A DNA stretch of 19,412 nt from Flavobacteriales bacterium (GTDB lineage: Bacteria > Bacteroidota > Bacteroidia > Flavobacteriales_F > PHOS-HE28). The translations under genes were made by a program, and so were the position numbers. The notes below the pieces were generated by a model. It did no database searches. It saw only the letters and a program-made list of their open reading frames with translations, and was not told the DNA's origin. The stretch's first letter is position 1. Each line of letters starts with the position of its first letter. Shown here piece after piece: positions 18,550 through 19,412 of the stretch. The stretch covers positions 1 to 19,412 of the forward strand of contig JADJOG010000048.1 in the NCBI GenBank assembly GCA_016713865.1, given 5' to 3'.

Positions 18550-18775
18550 ACCTACCGGTCCATCCTGTTCCGCAGTTGCTGGGCGCATGAGCAGATCATC
18601 GACAGCACCTACATCCTTGCCGTGGACCGCCGCGTTCAGGAGATCGACGCGGCAAAGGACTATGAGATCAGGACACTCGAGAACGAGGAGTTCCTTGTGC
18701 AAACGAGCTGAAGGGCTTTGCGGAGAAGGTGTCGCACAGGCTGGCAACTGATCTCCGCCCTACTCGAACACCTTG
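18550..18775 (+). pseudogene. 5'-truncated remnant of the small secreted-protein gene (copy 2)
   Basis: Reads QIIDSTYILAVDRRVQEIDA followed by KDYEIRTLENEEFLVQ, the same segment as copy 1, but no in-frame start or signal peptide precedes it; upstream is the HEAT start region. Past the repeat, the direct frame stops at 18709-18711 (FLVQTS). A one-base shift opens NELKGFAEKVSHRLATD to about 18750, which looks like the native continuation missing from copy 1. Copies 1 and 2 thus look like the 5' and 3' parts of one gene with an overlap of about 110 bp. Confidence 0.55.
18591..18700 (+). repeat. 110-bp direct repeat, right copy, flanking the HEAT gene
   Basis: Right partner of 16821-16930. It begins about 60 bases upstream of the HEAT gene's start codon, so any HEAT promoter lies in or beside it. 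Confidence 0.88.
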
Positions 18776-19412
18776 AAGTACTCCTCGAACCGGTAGATGC
18801 GTCCCCACTTGCTGCCGGTGATCTCGCGCAGGATGCCCACCTGCTCGAAAGCTGCGATGAGCTTGTAGGCCGATGCCGGTGTTTGGCCGATGGCTTCAGC
18901 GACCATTTCGGCGTTGACCACCGGCTGCTGGAAGAGGTACTCCAACAACCGCGGACCGGAGTTGCTGCGAATGCCGATGCTGGGGATCCGCTGTTCGAGG
19001 CAATCCTGCTTCAGGCGCAGGATCTCGCGCAGGCCGTTGGTGGCCTTGTCCGCCGTTTCGATCACACCCACCAGGAAGAACTTGAACCATTGCTCGATGT
19101 CGTTGTGCGTGCGCGCCCGGGTGAGGTTGTCGTAATACGCTGTGCGGTTGCGCTCGAAGAAGTCGGAGAGGTAGAGCACGGGCTGTTTCAGGATGCCGGC
19201 ATGCACGAAATAGAGCGTGATCATCAAACGGCCGATGCGACCGTTGCCATCGAGGAAGGGGTGGATGGTCTCGAACTGGTAGTGCGCGAGCGCAGCCTTC
19301 AGCACGTGCGGCAGTTGGGTTTCGTTGCTGTGCAGGAAATGCTCCAGGTCGCTCATCAGCGGGTTCACCTCCTCCCACACCGGCGGAATGAAGGTGGCAT
19401 CGGTCAGGCTCG
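18760..19412 (-). CDS. Fic/DOC-family protein with C-terminal winged helix (5' end outside window)
   Basis: A Fic-domain protein, normally transferring AMP (or another nucleotide group) from ATP to a hydroxyl side chain of a target protein. The visible 217 residues start inside the domain (SLTDATFIPPVWEEVNPLMS). They contain the full catalytic motif HPFLDGNGRIGR in FETIHPFLDGNGRIGRLMIT (about 19220-19275), preceded by ALAHYQFETI. After it come YLSDFFERNRTAYYDNLTRA and WFKFFLVGVIETADKATNGL. A C-terminal winged-helix-like part (RLLEYLFQQPVVNAEMVAEA, ASAYKLIAAFEQVGILREIT, GRIYRFEEYFKVFE) suggests self-regulation or DNA binding. The inhibitory (S/T)xxxE(G/N) helix, if N-terminal, would lie outside the window. 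No frameshift is seen. Domain order fits the common chromosomal Fic proteins rather than the short Doc toxins. Confidence 0.93.
   Translation of the reverse strand, partial: SLTDATFIPPVWEEVNPLMSDLEHFLHSNETQLPHVLKAALAHYQFETIHPFLDGNGRIGRLMITLYFVHAGILKQPVLYLSDFFERNRTAYYDNLTRARTHNDIEQWFKFFLVGVIETADKATNGLREILRLKQDCLEQRIPSIGIRSNSGPRLLEYLFQQPVVNAEMVAEAIGQTPASAYKLIAAFEQVGILREITGSKWGRIYRFEEYFKVFE

Overview
The window looks like chromosome from a Bacteroidota bacterium, probably an uncultured, fairly GC-rich member near Flavobacteriales. Evidence: several secreted proteins end in C-terminal domains of the type IX secretion (T9SS) type, with 'WPNP' start motifs and a strand-rich tail. There is also a PorT-like outer-membrane barrel, a TPR-containing hybrid histidine kinase next to a LytTR response regulator, and a left-handed beta-roll surface protein of the kind common in this phylum. 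No rRNA, tRNA, CRISPR array, transposase or integrase was recognised.

Layout. (1) About 1-3284, minus strand: a two-component pair, a LytTR response regulator running off the left edge and a TPR/HisKA/HATPase/REC/Hpt hybrid kinase, both heavily frameshifted. (2) 3457-7982, plus strand: a surface/secreted operon of a beta-roll repeat protein, a T9SS cargo protein overlapping its stop codon, and a second small secreted protein 2 bp downstream. (3) 7986-11756: a glycine-tailed protein (minus), a delta-60-repeat T9SS cargo (plus) ending at a clear hairpin, and another T9SS cargo (minus). (4) 11992-14189, plus: an outer-membrane beta-barrel protein and an aldehyde dehydrogenase. (5) 14215-19412: an accessory stretch with locally lower GC. 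It holds a WG-repeat lipoprotein, an AbiV-family protein and a small HEPN-like protein in one tight operon, a lipoprotein with a duplicated leader, a HEAT-repeat gene bracketed by two 93%-identical copies of a small gene fragment, and a Fic-domain gene running off the right edge.

How it fits together. Regions 2-4 mostly concern the cell envelope and secretion. The kinase/regulator pair is divergent from the surface operon and could control it, but no operator was seen. Region 5 looks like a defence or genomic-island segment: two HEPN-type proteins side by side, a HEAT gene that appears to have been dropped into a small gene, and Fic.

Main caution. Many genes are broken by single-base frameshifts, several at homopolymers, and every one can be repaired by one-base edits that restore a conserved protein. 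They are densest in 1-6800 and absent from the complete HEAT gene and the Fic fragment. I read them as long-read sequencing errors rather than pseudogenes, so broken genes are given as single CDS entries across the shifts. Intergenic stretches of 170-235 bases at 3285-3456, 10645-10823, 11757-11991 and about 105 bases at 16186-16291 show nothing I can name.
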